Shown here piece after piece: positions 22,896-35,006 of a DNA stretch of 64,000 nt (positions within the stretch are counted from its first letter, which is position 1; each line of letters starts with the position of its first letter). The notes under the pieces were generated by a model. That model was not told the origin of the DNA. It ran no database searches and saw only the letters and a list, made by a program, of their open reading frames with translations. Location of the stretch: positions 6,198,367-6,262,366 of the forward strand of contig JACGWO010000012.1 in NCBI GenBank assembly GCA_034509735.1, in the 5' to 3' direction. Source of the DNA: Sesamum alatum (taxonomy: Eukaryota; Streptophyta; Magnoliopsida; Lamiales; Pedaliaceae). Made by a program: the position numbers and the translations under genes.

Positions 22896-24455
22896 CTAGT
22901 CTGCTTCCACTTTAACCCCCATCTCGAGCTGGGGTGTCGTCTGCTTACTCTCGCGGGTAACCTTCCTGGGCCCTTGCTTCATCTTTCTCACAAATTCCTT
23001 CAGGTAACCTCTCTTGATGAGCTTCTCAATTTTATTTCTCAAATGGTGGCATTCCTCAGTACTATGGCCTCGATCCTTATGAAAGTGGCAGTACTTGTCA
23101 GATTTCATTCTCCGAGGATTGTCCTTCATCGGATAGGGCCATCTCACTAGCCCTTGTTGTTCAGCTACGGCGAGAACTTGAACTCGCGGAGCATTCAACA
23201 GGGTATACCGTACCAAATCCCCAGGCAGCGGTGGCTTGCGTTCCCGCCTGACCCTCTCTAACTTGGGGGGAAATCTCCTTTCTTCGTCATCAGCCTTCCG
23301 CTTGAGGGGATTTGCTGGACGCACTCCTACTATCTCTTCTATCCTGATGTATTTCTCTGCTCTTAGCAACAACTCTTCCTGAGTCGAGGGAGGCTTTCCC
23401 GCAATCTACTCCTTAAAATGTCCTCTTCTCAAATTTTGGTGCATGATGCTCGCCAGAAGCTCAGGATTCACGTGCGGGACTTCTAACACTGCTTCTGAGA
23501 AGCGCTGCACATATTCCCTCAGACTCTCATTCTCCCGCTGGACTATTGTGAACAAGTATGAAGCGGTCTTGGGATACCGCCTGTTTATTGAGAAATGGTG
23601 CAGGAAGCGCTGAGAGAGTTGTTCAAACGACTCAATAGTCTCTGGAGGTAGCTGGTTGAACTATGCCATTGCCTTTTCTGAAAGGGTAGTACGAAATAGC
23701 TTACAATATGCTACGTCACTGATGTCCAGCAAATCCGCTCTAGCCATGAAGCGGTCGAAGTGATCCTGAGGATCCCCTACTCCACTATACTCATTCAAAC
23801 TCGAGATCTTGACCCCTGGGTGGATGGCTTCTGCCAATATGTGGGGGGCGAAAGGACTCCGCCGTGGAGGTGCTACTGCCAAAGGTCGTACCGCGTACCC
23901 TGGAGGCCCCAACGGATTGGGGAATACATGCGAGGGAGGGACTCCCCTCTCGTGATATCCACCTCCTTGCACCGGCAGTACCTCCTCTTGAGGAGGTGGA
24001 AAGTAGTTGTCTTCATGTCCCCCATGCAGTGGACGCGGGAAGCAATCTTCTTCGCCCATGCCCCTGTGAGGAGGCGAGGGGTAAAAGTTATCCTCAGGCT
24101 GCGTGGCCCTGCTGTTGACCTCCTCCTCGTAGTCCATGGCTTCGATGGCGTCCCCGGGCCTCTGCTCACCCAAGGGAGCATCTTGACCTCTCCGAGGATT
24201 GCGAGGGGGTCGCGGGGGTACTGCGCATCCAGCTATGTACTGCGCTACGGCCCTCTTGGCGGCTTAGGCAAAAGCCTCGTGAGTTATCTGAATAACTGGG
24301 GGTGGAGGTGGAGCCTCGACCTGTTCCTGCCTCTCCTCCTCTTGGCTTCACGCTGGTGGATTCTCCAAGGCGTGGCCTTGCTCCTGCTCTCCCCTTCCTT
24401 TCATGGGGTTCTCTTGCCCCACGTTCGCATTCCTGGCTCTTGAACGAGTATTCAT
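22896..24455 (-). pseudogene. gag of retrotransposon A, broken
   Basis: Starts with MNTRSRAR at 24455, the same start as element B. It contains the capsid-like block NEYSGVGDPQDHFDRFMARA (about 23790), an interruption near 23660, and in-frame stops such as the TAG after HFKE near 23405. The knuckle-like motif CHFHKDRGHSTEEC (CX2HX4HX4C, about 23090) has His in place of the usual second Cys; element B has the same. Confidence 0.8.
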
Positions 24456-24473
24456 CTTCAATGCCTAGACTAT

Positions 24474-24491
24474 TTCCCACAGACGGCGCCA
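24474..24491 (-). promoter_or_regulatory. Primer-binding site of retrotransposon A
   Basis: TGGCGCCGTCTGTGGGAA lies 3 bp inside the 5' LTR on the minus strand. The first nine bases resemble PBS complementary to tRNA-Asp; the remainder is less clear. Confidence 0.65.
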
Positions 24492-24494
24492 AGC

Positions 24495-24854
24495 TGATGG
24501 TGTAGGATTCGGGAGGTAATTAGTCTACGTACAGTAACTCGAAATGACATTGCGAGGCACATGAAGTTCTTCCAAAAGTAGAAAAATAAGTTTCTATAAA
24601 ATGAACATAATGATTTTACAAAGGATCTCATCCCCTATTTATAGTAGGTGACAAGGGGTGAAAATACAATATTGCCCCTCAACCGCCTCCCATCCGACGG
24701 CCGAGATTTAATCAGTGAGGGTGCCTTGGTAATTTGGCATCACCCCACTACTTCTATAACTTCCCCTAATAACCACTATGGCACAATCGTGAATTTGTTT
24801 ACAACTTGAGGATATTTTGATAATTTCTCCTTTCCTGATTTCCTAGCACTATCA
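24495..24854 (-). repeat. 5' LTR of retrotransposon A
   Basis: 360 bp, TG...CA. A TATA box TATAAATA lies on the minus strand at 24636-24643, suitable for the element's own transcription. Confidence 0.93.
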
Positions 24855-24889
24855 TAAATAGTATCTTTCTATAATTACATTTTAAAGTG

Positions 24890-27355
24890 AACATGCCTTT
24901 AGTATAGAAGAAGAATTGAATGAAATAAATTTATTATAAAATTCAATTATGTCATCCTATTCTTGTTTTGGCTACTTTACAGTACTGAGTCATTTGCAAT
25001 AATTTTAATATTTTAATTTCAGTATTTTTCAAATATTCTTTAAAAAAAGAAAAGAGGAGAGGGAGAATAAGATTCAAAATATTTAAAGTTCTTATTGGGA
25101 GGGAGGAAGGGGTAGATTTCATTAAAGGGTAAATTACAGTCAAATCTTTTGAAATTTGGCATGAGTTACCTACATGTTGTTTAGAAAATTACAAAATCCC
25201 CGCTCCTAATTTTAACGCTTGTTTAATAACGAGCTCATTCCGTTAGGGTTTCGTCCAATTTTTGTAGTAAATTAACCAAAATGTCTATTTGAATAATGAA
25301 TTATAATTTCACATTTTTGTTTGAACTTTTAAAATATTTTTGTGGACTAATATGCTCTATGGTTTATTTACTTTACTCACTTTTATATTTTATTATATTT
25401 TTTCAGTTTAATAAAAAATGAGTAAGGTTAAAACAGTAATTCCAACTCACCGTCAAGGAGCCACACAATTGTTTTCCAATGAAATGAGTATTTATGATTT
25501 GCACATCTCACCTGCCTAAAATGCGAGTGGGCTTCTTTTTTTACACTTTTAACTTTAGTTTATATTTGCAAAAGTCTATTTTGCCCCTTTCTTCTTCTCC
25601 GTCGCGCCTTGCCATCCACCGCCTCATCGCCGGCCATTATTGGGCGATGGAGGTTGCCCTTCTTCTCTGGGCGGCCGCTGTCACCAAGATCCAAGGCGAT
25701 GTCGCCCTTCTTCTCTGGGCGGTCGCCGTCACCAAGATCCAGGACGATGTCGCCCAGATCGAGCTCTGCCCCTGCCAGAAGGGGCGGATGGCAAGGTCGT
25801 CCCATTTGCGGAGGCGATGGCTCGCGTCTCCCCGTTTATTTGTGGGACGTCGCCCCCTTTGCGCGCTGGCGAAGAGGCAGCCGTTGCCACCTACACACTA
25901 TATGTAAATATTATGATATATATAATATATGTATAGTGTATATATAATTATAGGTATATAAATGAAAAATGTATCTTAAATTTTTTTTAAGATCAGAATT
26001 CTTTATTTTTTAACAATTTAAGATCAATGATTATTATAAGAAGGGTATAACGGGCAATTCAACACAATTTTAATGTCGTTAAGCTTACCTAATAGAAGGA
26101 AAGAGTGTGCAATATTTAGCAAAACACAAGGGATCTTTTACCTATTTTTTTAGTACGAGAAATTTATAACTTAATTTTAAAGCTTTAGAGTGTTTTTTTT
26201 TTTTTTTTTTGCAATTTGTCCAAAGCAGTCTATTAATTGAAGGCCCCCCTTAGATGGTTGGGCACGTCTGGTGCTTAGAATTTAATTCTTAAAAGGACTA
26301 GACATGATTCCACCAAAATGAAAAAAAAAAAAAAAGAGAGGAAATATGACAACATCACCCAATTTCCCTTTTTTATAATATATCAGCTCTTAACAAGTGG
26401 TTGAAATCTACTTGAAGCATGTGCGTATTTAAATTTGTTATTGTATTCATTTAGTTAAATAATTTATCAAATTTATTAAAATATTTCTATATTAAATGTG
26501 GAAGATTAGAAAAAAGATAACAGAAGAGATCCTTATTTTGTGGGTTGAAGGTATTTTAGTAAACGCTTTTATAAAGCTCTCACACTTAATAAATAAATAA
26601 TATGGATACAGATTATGTGGTCAGATTTAATTTCAAATTTTAGTTAGCAGATCAATTCTCTACTTAATTAAATGAGCTCGTTTATATTTTGCGACGACTT
26701 TAGTAACCATCGCGTTATAAGTTTTTAAATATTTTATATAATATATAAATTTAATAAGAAATCCACTTATGCTATTTTTTTTTTCTCATTTTTATGATAT
26801 AAAATAAAATAAAGAAGTTGACCTTGGGAAGTTGAGTCTTTTGCCCACCCATATTTCACGCCCAGTATTGTTAATTGGGTTGGCTACGCTAGAAATTAGT
26901 AATTATTTTTTGTTGGAAAATGTTAATTGATAAATTAAAGAATAAATCGTGACAAGTGATTGGTTACGATGTGCGACGTATAACATGCTCGTGATAATTC
27001 ATGACAACTCATGACAAGTGGATGATGGTTAATAACATCCAATCATCATCCGGCCGTATCTAAATCAATCGAATAAGATGTGTCCTTTGATTGAAAGAAG
27101 ACTAAAAATTGAAGATCTGGTAAAGTGTGAGTCCGACGAGTTGGGTATAATTCAACCTTGCCCTTTCTTTTTGTTCAGAATATGCATCAGTCTTTAGAAC
27201 TATTTACATGGGCGAAAAACTTCCATTTCGAGACCGCGACCCATCGTGGTGTCCATTGGGCGAAACTTATTGGGTGAAACGTTGCGTCTATTTGAGTGAA
27301 ATGATATGTCATTTGGGTGAAATGATGCGTCGATTCGGATGAAAGGTTATAACCT
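24890..27355. repeat. Dispersed repeat block R, copy 1, with GC-rich insert
   Basis: 24915-26850 matches 38925-40440 in order (old copy). About 25915-27355 matches 40445-41870 almost base for base (recent copy). 25747-26125 matches 33566-33950. A GC-rich island at about 25590-25890 holds a 54-bp direct repeat ('cttcttctctgggcggccgc' at 25658 and 'cttcttctctgggcggtcgc' at 25712). Open frames in the island overlap in all directions and no known domain was seen. Near 27270-27345, units of about 22 bp ('gggtgaaatgatgcgtc') recur. Confidence 0.7.
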
Positions 27356-27358
27356 GTC

Positions 27359-28460
27359 AAGAAGGATGTCTACATGAGGGTATACAACCATATGGTGCAT
27401 CTTGTTCCAGGAATGCATGATTTTGAAGCTGCAAACATAGGGAAGGTGGATCCCCCAAATGTTATAATCAGAGTAGGGAGGCCCAAAAAAGCAAGGAGAA
27501 GGGATGCAAATGATGTGAGGGTTACAGGAGTTACATCGAGTAAAGGCCTAACCCATACATGTGCAATCTGCTTTAGTCAAGGTCACAACAAAAGAAGCTG
27601 CAGGGGACCACCTCACCCTAATTCCAAGTACACAGAGGTAATAAAAACAGTGCTTTTACTATCTTTATAGCTGCTTATTTTACATTTTCTGACCATTTTT
27701 TGTCATTTCAACTTTGTAGGATCCAAACCTCACAAGCCACAATGTAAGGAATGCACAGAATCCAAGTGATGAAGATGCTGCAGAATCTGTAAGTAAATAT
27801 ATATTATTGGCTTTTTCACCATACATCAATGTCATTTATTTAATATTCTGTTGTAGATGCCCCAGACTGAAGAAATTAATGTGTCACAACCAACCCCAAG
27901 ACCAATCCCAATAAGAAGGCCCTTCAAGGTATGTACAACTTTATTACATCAAGATTCTTTCAAAAGTTTGTACAGCTAATTTCATTTAATATATTGTTTT
28001 AGAAGCCCAAACACATTAGTAGGCCACCTCCAGTCCCAGCTCCAATGCCTCCAGCACCAGTTCCAACAACTCCAGCTCCTCAAACTCCAATTCCAGTTAC
28101 AACAAGTTCTCAATCTACCACCAGTCAAGTAAGTAACATTTACACTTTGACAAGCATTATATTTCTTCAAGTTGACAGTTAACTGATTGCATTTTATGTA
28201 TTTGACTTGATTTAGCTACCCCCTAAAGTTCCAAGGAAGCAACAGAATCCAGTTTCCTTATCTAGGAAACTAGATAAGAGGAAAAACCAGTTGAGGCAGT
28301 ACCAGCAAGTGGATTCAAGAGGCAATGTTGCTCACAGACTAACCCCTCAATATCTTCTTTGATAAAGAATCCGTCCAACTCCTATAAGCCAAGACCATGC
28401 ACTCAAGGTTCATCAACATATGGAAGTTCAGGTGCACCATCAAAAGGGAAAGGGAAATGA
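27359..28460 (+). pseudogene. 3' part of a Mutator (MuDR-like) transposase gene
   Basis: Only the C-terminal end of a MULE transposase is present. Exons: 27359?-27637, 27720-27788, 27857-27928, 28003-28128 and 28216 onward, all in phase 0 with GT-AG introns. Exon 1 has PGMHDF, VDPPNVIIRVGRPKKARRRD and a zinc knuckle CAICFSQGHNKRSC. Later exons are Pro-rich (PPPVPAPMPPAPVP). The main frame stops at 28362, but a +1 frame from about 28285 reads on to YKPRPCTQGSSTYGSSG and a stop at 28460. A 1-bp indel near 28280 is therefore likely. The DDE catalytic domain is absent: upstream of about 27359 the DNA is repeat block R. Confidence 0.75.
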
Positions 28461-29290
28461 TGTGCAGTCATTAATGTAGATGTTGCTCTTGGACTGTTAG
28501 ATAAATATGAATGGTTATTTTGTTTTATTTTTTTGATTAAACTGTTGGGTTGGATATCATATATACATGGTGCAGAGCATGTTGCTCTTTGGCATCCTTT
28601 TTTGCATACTTGCAGAAAACAATGGTTTTTTGTACACTTAAAATTCTGCAGTTTTTTGTTCAAGTTTAATGGAAGTTTTGAAGTTTTTTATTCAAGTTTA
28701 ATGAATGTCCACCAGTTTTTTTTGTTCTTACTCTAACATGTGTATTTCTTTAAATTAATTACAACAATTAATTCATATTGGAGAATTTAAAAAAACTAAT
28801 AAAACTATAATAAAAAAAAAAAAAAAACAATAAGTAGAAGGAAAGAAAGAAATATCTGTAGCAACGAGCAAGAAATGCCAGAAAAAAGGGAAAGAATTTT
28901 ACCTTCAAATGCAAAGGGCCAATTTATATAAGCAATAAGAGCATTTCAGTCCATTTAAGTCAAAAAGAGGGTGAAAAGCAACCCAAAATAAGGTAGTTTC
29001 GCACTCCAAGCGCGTGGGAAACACTTTCTGTTAACTTCTGACGGAAAGGGGTTTTTAGCTGGGTTTAACAAAACAGGAGGGGTTTTTTGTCTATTTACAA
29101 AACACGAGGGGGTTTTTAACCGACTTTTAAAAACACAGGGGGATAATATGCAATTTGTCCTTTTAAAAAAAGTTCAAATTTAATCTTAGTGGATAAAGAT
29201 CTTTCATTTATAAAGTACTTAATTAAAATTTTAAATAATAAAATTATTTTATCGATGTAATAATTAGTATTACGTGCAACGCACGTGGTT
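28461..29290. other. Region between the MULE fragment and NPF-b
   Basis: 28461-28800 looks like the 3' untranslated part of the MULE fragment. 28890-29160 carries phrases typical of the window's MITE ends ('acaaaacacgagggggtttt', 'cacagggggataatatgcaa'). It may be a remnant of a Mutator terminal repeat. No gene was seen. Confidence 0.4.
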
Positions 29291-29415
29291 CCTACTAGTC
29301 TCAATAAAAGAACAATTGTTGTAACACAAGAATTACACACAAACAGTAATACAATACCTCTCTACTTGCTGTCATGCATATTATGATTTCCATGGCAGGA
29401 GAAGGGTGTGCAACT

Positions 29416-31566
29416 TTAGATATTGATCCTTCTCCGATAAATGTAAGACCTATTGAAACAAACAAAGCCGGCGAATCCAGCAGCACTAATTCCTGCTAGC
29501 AGCAAGTAGAAGTAGTCAAGATGTGCCCGGTTCAAGTTGTCCGCAAACCAACCATCTTGCCCATTTCCACTCGTCAATTTCTGGATTGAAGATACGAGTA
29601 AACTGCTTAAAAGGCTACCTACCCCTAGTATGCTAAGGTACATGGCGAGACCAATACTTTTGAGTTCATTGGGAACTTGATCATAGAAGAACTCTTGAAG
29701 ACCCACCATGGCAAAAACGTCAGCAAATGCAAATAGCACATACTGCGGCGCCAGCCACCACACACTCATAGGAATCATGGCGTTTGGCGTATCCACCAGT
29801 CCATATTCACGAGTAAGAGCAAGACGTTTCTGCTCAACAAAAGCTGCAATCAATATGGAAGTTGAAGACAATAATAATCCAGTCCCAATCCTTTGAAGCA
29901 TAGATATGCCCGATGGCTTTCTGGTAATAGCTCTGGCAATTGGGACGAAAACGCGATCGTATAATACAAGAGAGACTGTAATGGTAACAGTTATGAAACA
30001 CTGCTGCAGTGAAGCAGCTGGTAATTCAAAGCCGCCAATGAGGTGGCGGTCTATTGTAGCTGCTTGTTTGGTGAAAAGAGTTGAAGGCTGTGCATATATA
30101 ATGGAGTATCCCAAACATGCAAACCATATGGGAGCAAGCCTGAGAAGTGACTTTGCATCTTCAACATCCGTGACGCTGCAGATTTTCTCATCGATCGAAC
30201 CATCAGGTACAAGTAATGCTTTGTCCAAAAACCTATGAGAAAGCCAATATATCAGTATGCAAACTACCAGACACACGTACAACAGCCCAGGATGCTAATG
30301 AAAGAGATAGTGCAACTCAGACACCAGAATGTAAAAAATTCCGTCCCAATGGACATCAAGAATCTGCGATCTAAAATGGAAAATATGGGACAAGAATCAT
30401 TGATGCATTGACTTACTTGAATTGAGCACAACCCTCCTGCGGCGGAATTCCCTGACCTTCCTTATCAATGGATATAGCTACAGGAGCAGCCTTCCAATTT
30501 TTAGCTGCTTTGATGAAAACTCTATGAATTCTCATAAATGGGTTCTTTCCATGAGTGTTGACACGAAATCGAAAAGTCATACTTCCGGACAAGAATAAAA
30601 TTAGTGCAAGGAACATGACAATAGCAGGGATTCCAAATCCAAGCACCCAACTCACGTTTTCTTGAATGTAGGTCAAGATTAAGAGAGGTACCAAAATACC
30701 TCCAGCATAAAGACAAGTCCACCAATTGAAGAATGAGCTTTTTGCTTTACATTCATATTCATCTTCCTCGTCAAACTGATCGGCTCCAAAAGCTTGTAGA
30801 CAAGGTGTAAGCCCTCCTTGCGCTAATGACACTAAGTAAAAAGAGAAGAAGAAGAAGACAATCTGAAGGTCAGGTGGAGAACATCCTAACTTGTTGGCAG
30901 CAGGTTTGCATTTAGAAGGGTTGGATGAAAGGAAAGCTGATAGGGACAAGAAGCTAAGCCCCTATACTCCAACAAAATCCAAAAGTGAAATTGATTAGCA
31001 AAAGAGGATCAATACTAATAATCAAGTTTTATGGATAAGATTAACTGATAAACAACGCTAAAAAAAAGAAGAGTAAACGTAGACAGGCAATAGCGTATTG
31101 GTTACAAGTTTTGAAACTAACCAATATGTATAAAACACTGGAAACAATGATCATCCGGAATCGGCCGGAGAATGAATCAGCCACGAATCCACCCAGAATT
31201 GGGAGAAGCGACGACGTTCCAAACCACGCATTCAACTCAGACGCGGCGGTGGCGGTTGATTGTCCCAATGGTCCAGTCAAATAACTGACTAAATTCGCAC
31301 TTATTCCGTAATAAGCCAGCCTCTCCGCCACTCCAGCACCTGAAAGAAAAACAGCAGATGGAATGAACAAACACATGAGAATACAAATTCTGACGATGTA
31401 ACTCTAGCAGTATCGTACCTATGATGAAAGAAGAGGATTTCCAGCAGCCGGATTTCGATCGGACGGCGAGGCGGCCCTTGAAGTCCACGGAACCTGGAAC
31501 GACGTCATTGAGCAGCGGGATCTCCGCCTCAGAGATTTCAGCTCCGGTGGTTCTACTGATAGTCAT
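29416..31566 (-). CDS. NPF-b: NRT1/PTR family (NPF5-like) membrane transporter
   Basis: Duplicate of NPF-a with the same architecture: exons 31566-31419, 31339-31122, 30961-30417 and 30232-29416 (148+218+545+817 nt), all introns GT-AG, 575 residues. Family blocks match NPF-a, including GVAER in place of ExxER at residues 52-56. Many synonymous and a moderate number of conservative changes separate the two. For example the N-terminus is [10 protein letters not shown] instead of [10 protein letters not shown], and exon 3 has [11 protein letters not shown] instead of [11 protein letters not shown]. Introns are short (79, 160 and 184 bp). No stop or frameshift was found. An in-frame ATG at 31626 would add 20 residues rich in Glu and Arg from the GA tract. 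The downstream ATG is preferred because NPF-a shares it. Confidence 0.9.
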
Positions 31567-31639
31567 TCTCTCTCTCTCTCTCTCGTAAATCTTGCTCTGT
31601 GTTGTTTTCTGTTGCTCTGTCACCAAGTCTGTCTATCTA

Positions 31640-31650
31640 TATATCTATCC

Positions 31651-31681
<31 letters not shown>
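31640..31681. repeat. (TA)n tract upstream of NPF-b
   Basis: 'atctatatat' and pure TA repeats lie 75-115 bp upstream of the start codon. They could act as TATA-like sequence but are not specific. Confidence 0.6.
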
Positions 31682-31784
31682 TCGTACTTGTGAAGTTGAT
31701 ATTGGGTATGCATTGCGCTCTTGCTAATGTTACGTGGTCCCAACAACTTTTTTTTTTTAAAATTTTTTTAAGTGCATCTATTTG

Positions 31785-32205
31785 AAGGGTGAATTATAAG
31801 GATAATTGTGGCATAATTACGGACCTCCTTTTTACTTTTTAAAAATTATAAATACTCACGAGGATAGTAATTTTTAATTAAATGTCTGGAATTGCCCTTT
31901 TTGCCTTTATTTTATTTTTAAAATTGTAGAAATATTAGTTGGAACAGATTATATTATTGTCCCTCTGTATGAAAAATGTAAGAATCCTCTCTCCGCGCTT
32001 TTTAGTCATAAAAAGAATTTAGAAAACTGAAAAAATTAAATATATAATTCAGTTTGTATAAGGGCATTTTGGTCAATCCACTCATAAAAATGAATGAAAA
32101 TGAGTTATTTGTTAAACGGTTACAACCTCAAGAGAGATATTTAAAACTTTTAAAAACTGAGATAATATTCATAATTATACCAAATTTCAGAAAATGTGAT
32201 TGTAA
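31785..32205. repeat. MITE-family remnant interrupted by a Helitron
   Basis: 'gaagggtgaattataaggataatt' at the left and 'caaatttcagaaaatgtgattgtaa' at the right resemble the GGGTAAATTACA MITE family. The right end is cut by the Helitron at 32206. Confidence 0.45.
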
Positions 32206-32645
32206 TCTATACTATTATAAAGGGAAGAGGGTTTATAAACTCAAAGTGGTAGTTTTGATACCACTACACCAAATTATTATAATACCAAATGCCCTTCAAC
32301 TTCATCACTCATATTAAATTAACTACTCAATCAAGTTTTTTAAAAAAAATTAATTCCATGCAATTAATGTACTCAAAAAAATTAAATTTACTCTCATTTT
32401 GTTTAAACTTATAGTTGATTGAAATAAAAATAACAGATATTGGGAAAATTTTCAATTTCTAATTTAATTTGAGTAAAATATTTATTGATAATTAACACAT
32501 TAGAAAAAGTTATTGGATAGCTTTTATATGTGAGATTGTAAGACAATAAAAAATTTTAATATACAAAAACAAACTATGAGTTTTAATAAAATAAAAATAT
32601 TATTAAAAAAATATGCGCGCAGGTACTGCGTGCCACGGTGTCTAG
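32206..32645 (+). mobile_element. Non-autonomous Helitron (440 bp)
   Basis: A|TCTATACTATTATAAAG at the 5' end and 'gtactgcgtgccacggtgtCTAG|T' at the 3' end, a textbook A/T insertion. No coding sequence. A degenerate relative is at 7496-7985. Confidence 0.8.
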
Positions 32646-32720
32646 TTCATCCTAGTTTGAACGTTATGCCATCATGTTCCCAATTCTTATTCCCCCCGAT
32701 GCCTTTTTTTTATTATTTTA

Positions 32721-33011
32721 CTAGCGGTCGTGGCACGCCGTTCGTGTGTGTATATAATAAATAATTTTTTACGTTTTAAAATATATTATAAATAAGAGTA
32801 AAATATATAAACTAACACATCACATTAAAAAAAAAAAACAGGAAAGAAATTTTAAACTAATTTATCAATTAATATAAAATTTGAAAAGTTAAATAAAGTA
32901 GTTATTATATCAGTTGAAAGTTATTTTTAAACATTACAAAAAAATAATGCGATAGTATCATTAACCGTCGTTTATAAATAAAATGAAATTTTTTTTATAC
33001 AATAGTATAGA
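32721..33011 (-). mobile_element. Non-autonomous Helitron (291 bp), minus orientation
   Basis: Read on the minus strand it starts A|TCTATACTATTGTATAAAA and ends 'acggcgtgccacgaccgCTAG|T'. The interior matches 10961-11240 ('taatgataccg' and 'gatgtgttagtttatatatttta'). Confidence 0.8.
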
Positions 33012-33160
33012 TTATTACATTCATCTTTTAACTTTTGTAAGTCAGATAGATGGTTACGTTGACAACTTGACACGGTTGGATAATAGCTCGATTTGAGTAC
33101 CGTTCATCTAAAATTTTAAAGGCCATAATAAATAGTCACATGTATGATACACGGTTCAAA

Positions 33161-33458
33161 CACTAGAAAAAAATGTAAGTTTTTGCTATGATTAAATGTT
33201 ATGAACAAAATAAACAAAAAATCATAACCAAGACAAACTAATCACGGCTTTGCAATGAATATTGATTATTATTTTTGTAAGTGTGGTCAAAAGCATTTAG
33301 TCATGGTCAGAACCATGAAAAAATGTTTTGGCTATGGCTAAGTACCATGACAAATATTGATTGACCGTGGTAAAATATAAATTTCCGCATTAATTTTATT
33401 TGATCGTGGTTAATAATATTGATTTACCACTATTTTTGAATTGTGGTCATTTATAGTG
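33161..33458. mobile_element. CACTA-like short element
   Basis: Starts CACTAGAAAAAAATG and ends TTTATAGTG, so both ends carry CACTA. Short 'gaccatgg/gaccgtgg' words recur inside. The flanking trinucleotides do not match, so the target duplication is missing. Confidence 0.35.
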
Positions 33459-33565
33459 TAGAAAAAAATAATTTTTTTTACAGTGAATGTATCGTCGATA
33501 TCCGATGATATTATCTGATTATCGCTCAAATTCGATATTATTGGCAATAAAATCAGATAATATCA

Positions 33566-33951
33566 CCGATGTCGCCCAGATCGAGCTCTGCCCCTGCCAG
33601 AAGGGGCGGATGGCAAGGTCGTTCCATTTGTGGAGGCGATGGCTCGCGTCTCCCCGTTTATTTGTGGGACGTCGCCCCCTTTGTGCGCTGGCAAAGAGGC
33701 AGCCGTTGCCACCTACACACTATATATAAATATTATGATATATATATATATAATGTATGTATAGTGTATATATAATTATAGGTATATAAATGAAAAATGT
33801 ATCTTAATTTTTTTTAAGATCTGAATTCTTTATTTTTTAACAATTTAAAATCAATGACTATCATAAGAAGGGTATAACGGGCAATTCAACACAATTTTAA
33901 TGTCGTTAAGCTTACCTAATAGAAGGGAAGAGTGTGCAATATTTAGCAAAT
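33566..33951. repeat. Repeat block R, partial copy with GC-rich end
   Basis: Matches 25747-26125, including the GC-rich segment 'gatgtcgcccagatcgagct' and the following 'taagatctgaattctttatt' and 'aagcttacctaatagaagg'. It ends at 'gcaatatttagcaaa'. Confidence 0.75.
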
Positions 33952-34103
33952 AAACTTATACAGTAACACATAGTAACCACTGAAAATTAAGAAAATAAAA
34001 GGAAAACGTTGAACCGAGAAATGCGATGTGTCGTCATCTTCTTTCCTCAGTCTGCTTCTCTCCTTTAGCTTCATCATATTGTTTTGCTCGTATATTTTAA
34101 CAA

Positions 34104-34967
34104 GGGAAAAAATGCATGCTACCCCCTGTGATATAGGAAATGTGTAATATACCCCCCTGTGAAAAAGAAAATACCAAATTACATCCTTGTGTTTTTAAAA
34201 AATGAGCAATTTACCCCCTTGAAGTGAAGAGTGTAATACACTCGCTCCTCCTGCAAGTGGGCATGATTTTTTTTAATAAAATATTATTTTTTATATAAAT
34301 ATATTTATATATAATTTTAATATTTATATATAATATATATATCAAACTTTATTAAAAAGTAAAAAAAATACTATTTTATATAATATAAAATATTTTTAAT
34401 AATATATTATTTTTAATTATTTAAAAAAAAAAAAACAAAAACCCCAACCACCCACCCCCGACGCCGCCGCCGAGTTCCCTTCCCCCTCAGTCCCACGCCG
34501 CCGCCAGTCCCCTTTACCCTCCAGCCCCACCGCCGCCGCCCAGTCCGCCCACTGCATCTGCAGCGCCGCCCCAAAACCCGCCGCCGCAGCGGTCGCCCCC
34601 CTTCCCCAATTCCAAACCCTCAGCGCCCCCCCCAACCCGTCAGCCCCACCCTCACACCCCCCCCACCTGCAGCGCCGCCCTAGCGGCCGCCTCCCTTCCC
34701 CAACTCCAAACCCTCCAGCGCCCCCCATAACCCGTCGGCCCCGCCCTCACACGCCCCCCCTCCCCCCCCCCCCCCCCCCCCCCACCCCCCCCGCAAAAAA
34801 TCTTGTCGCCGCCTCCTTTTCCCCTTCCCCCGTCCGCCTCCCCGCCCCTCCCTCTCCCTCGTGCCACCCCCTCCCCCACCGCGCTTCCCTCTCCCTTTTG
34901 TTGGCGCCGTCTCCGCGCCCCTGCCTTCCCTCTCTCATCGCCGTCGCCGCCCCTTCCCCCTCTCCCG

Positions 34968-35006
<39 letters not shown>

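Larger units (their letters stand above)
15434..24854 (-). mobile_element. Retrotransposon A: Tat-lineage Ty3/gypsy LTR element
   Basis: Complete element of 9421 bp flanked by an exact 5-bp target duplication TAAAT (15429-15433 and 24855-24859). Both LTRs are 360 bp. Order on the minus strand: 5' LTR, PBS, gag, protease, RT, Ty3-type RNase H, second RNase H, integrase, noncoding tandem repeats, an opposite-strand gene, PPT and 3' LTR. The second RNase H and the antisense gene are hallmarks of the Tat (Retand-like) lineage. The coding region is broken by several frameshifts and small deletions, so the copy is not autonomous. The two LTRs differ at about 14 sites by eye, mostly C/T or G/A changes. 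Confidence 0.93.

Noticed and set aside
25560..25947. Four overlapping frames in the GC-rich island
   Set aside because: Open in both strands because of composition and a 54-bp repeat; no recognised protein.
33161..33458. CACTA transposon with full confidence
   Set aside because: Ends look right, but the 3-bp target duplication does not match; kept only as a low-confidence feature.
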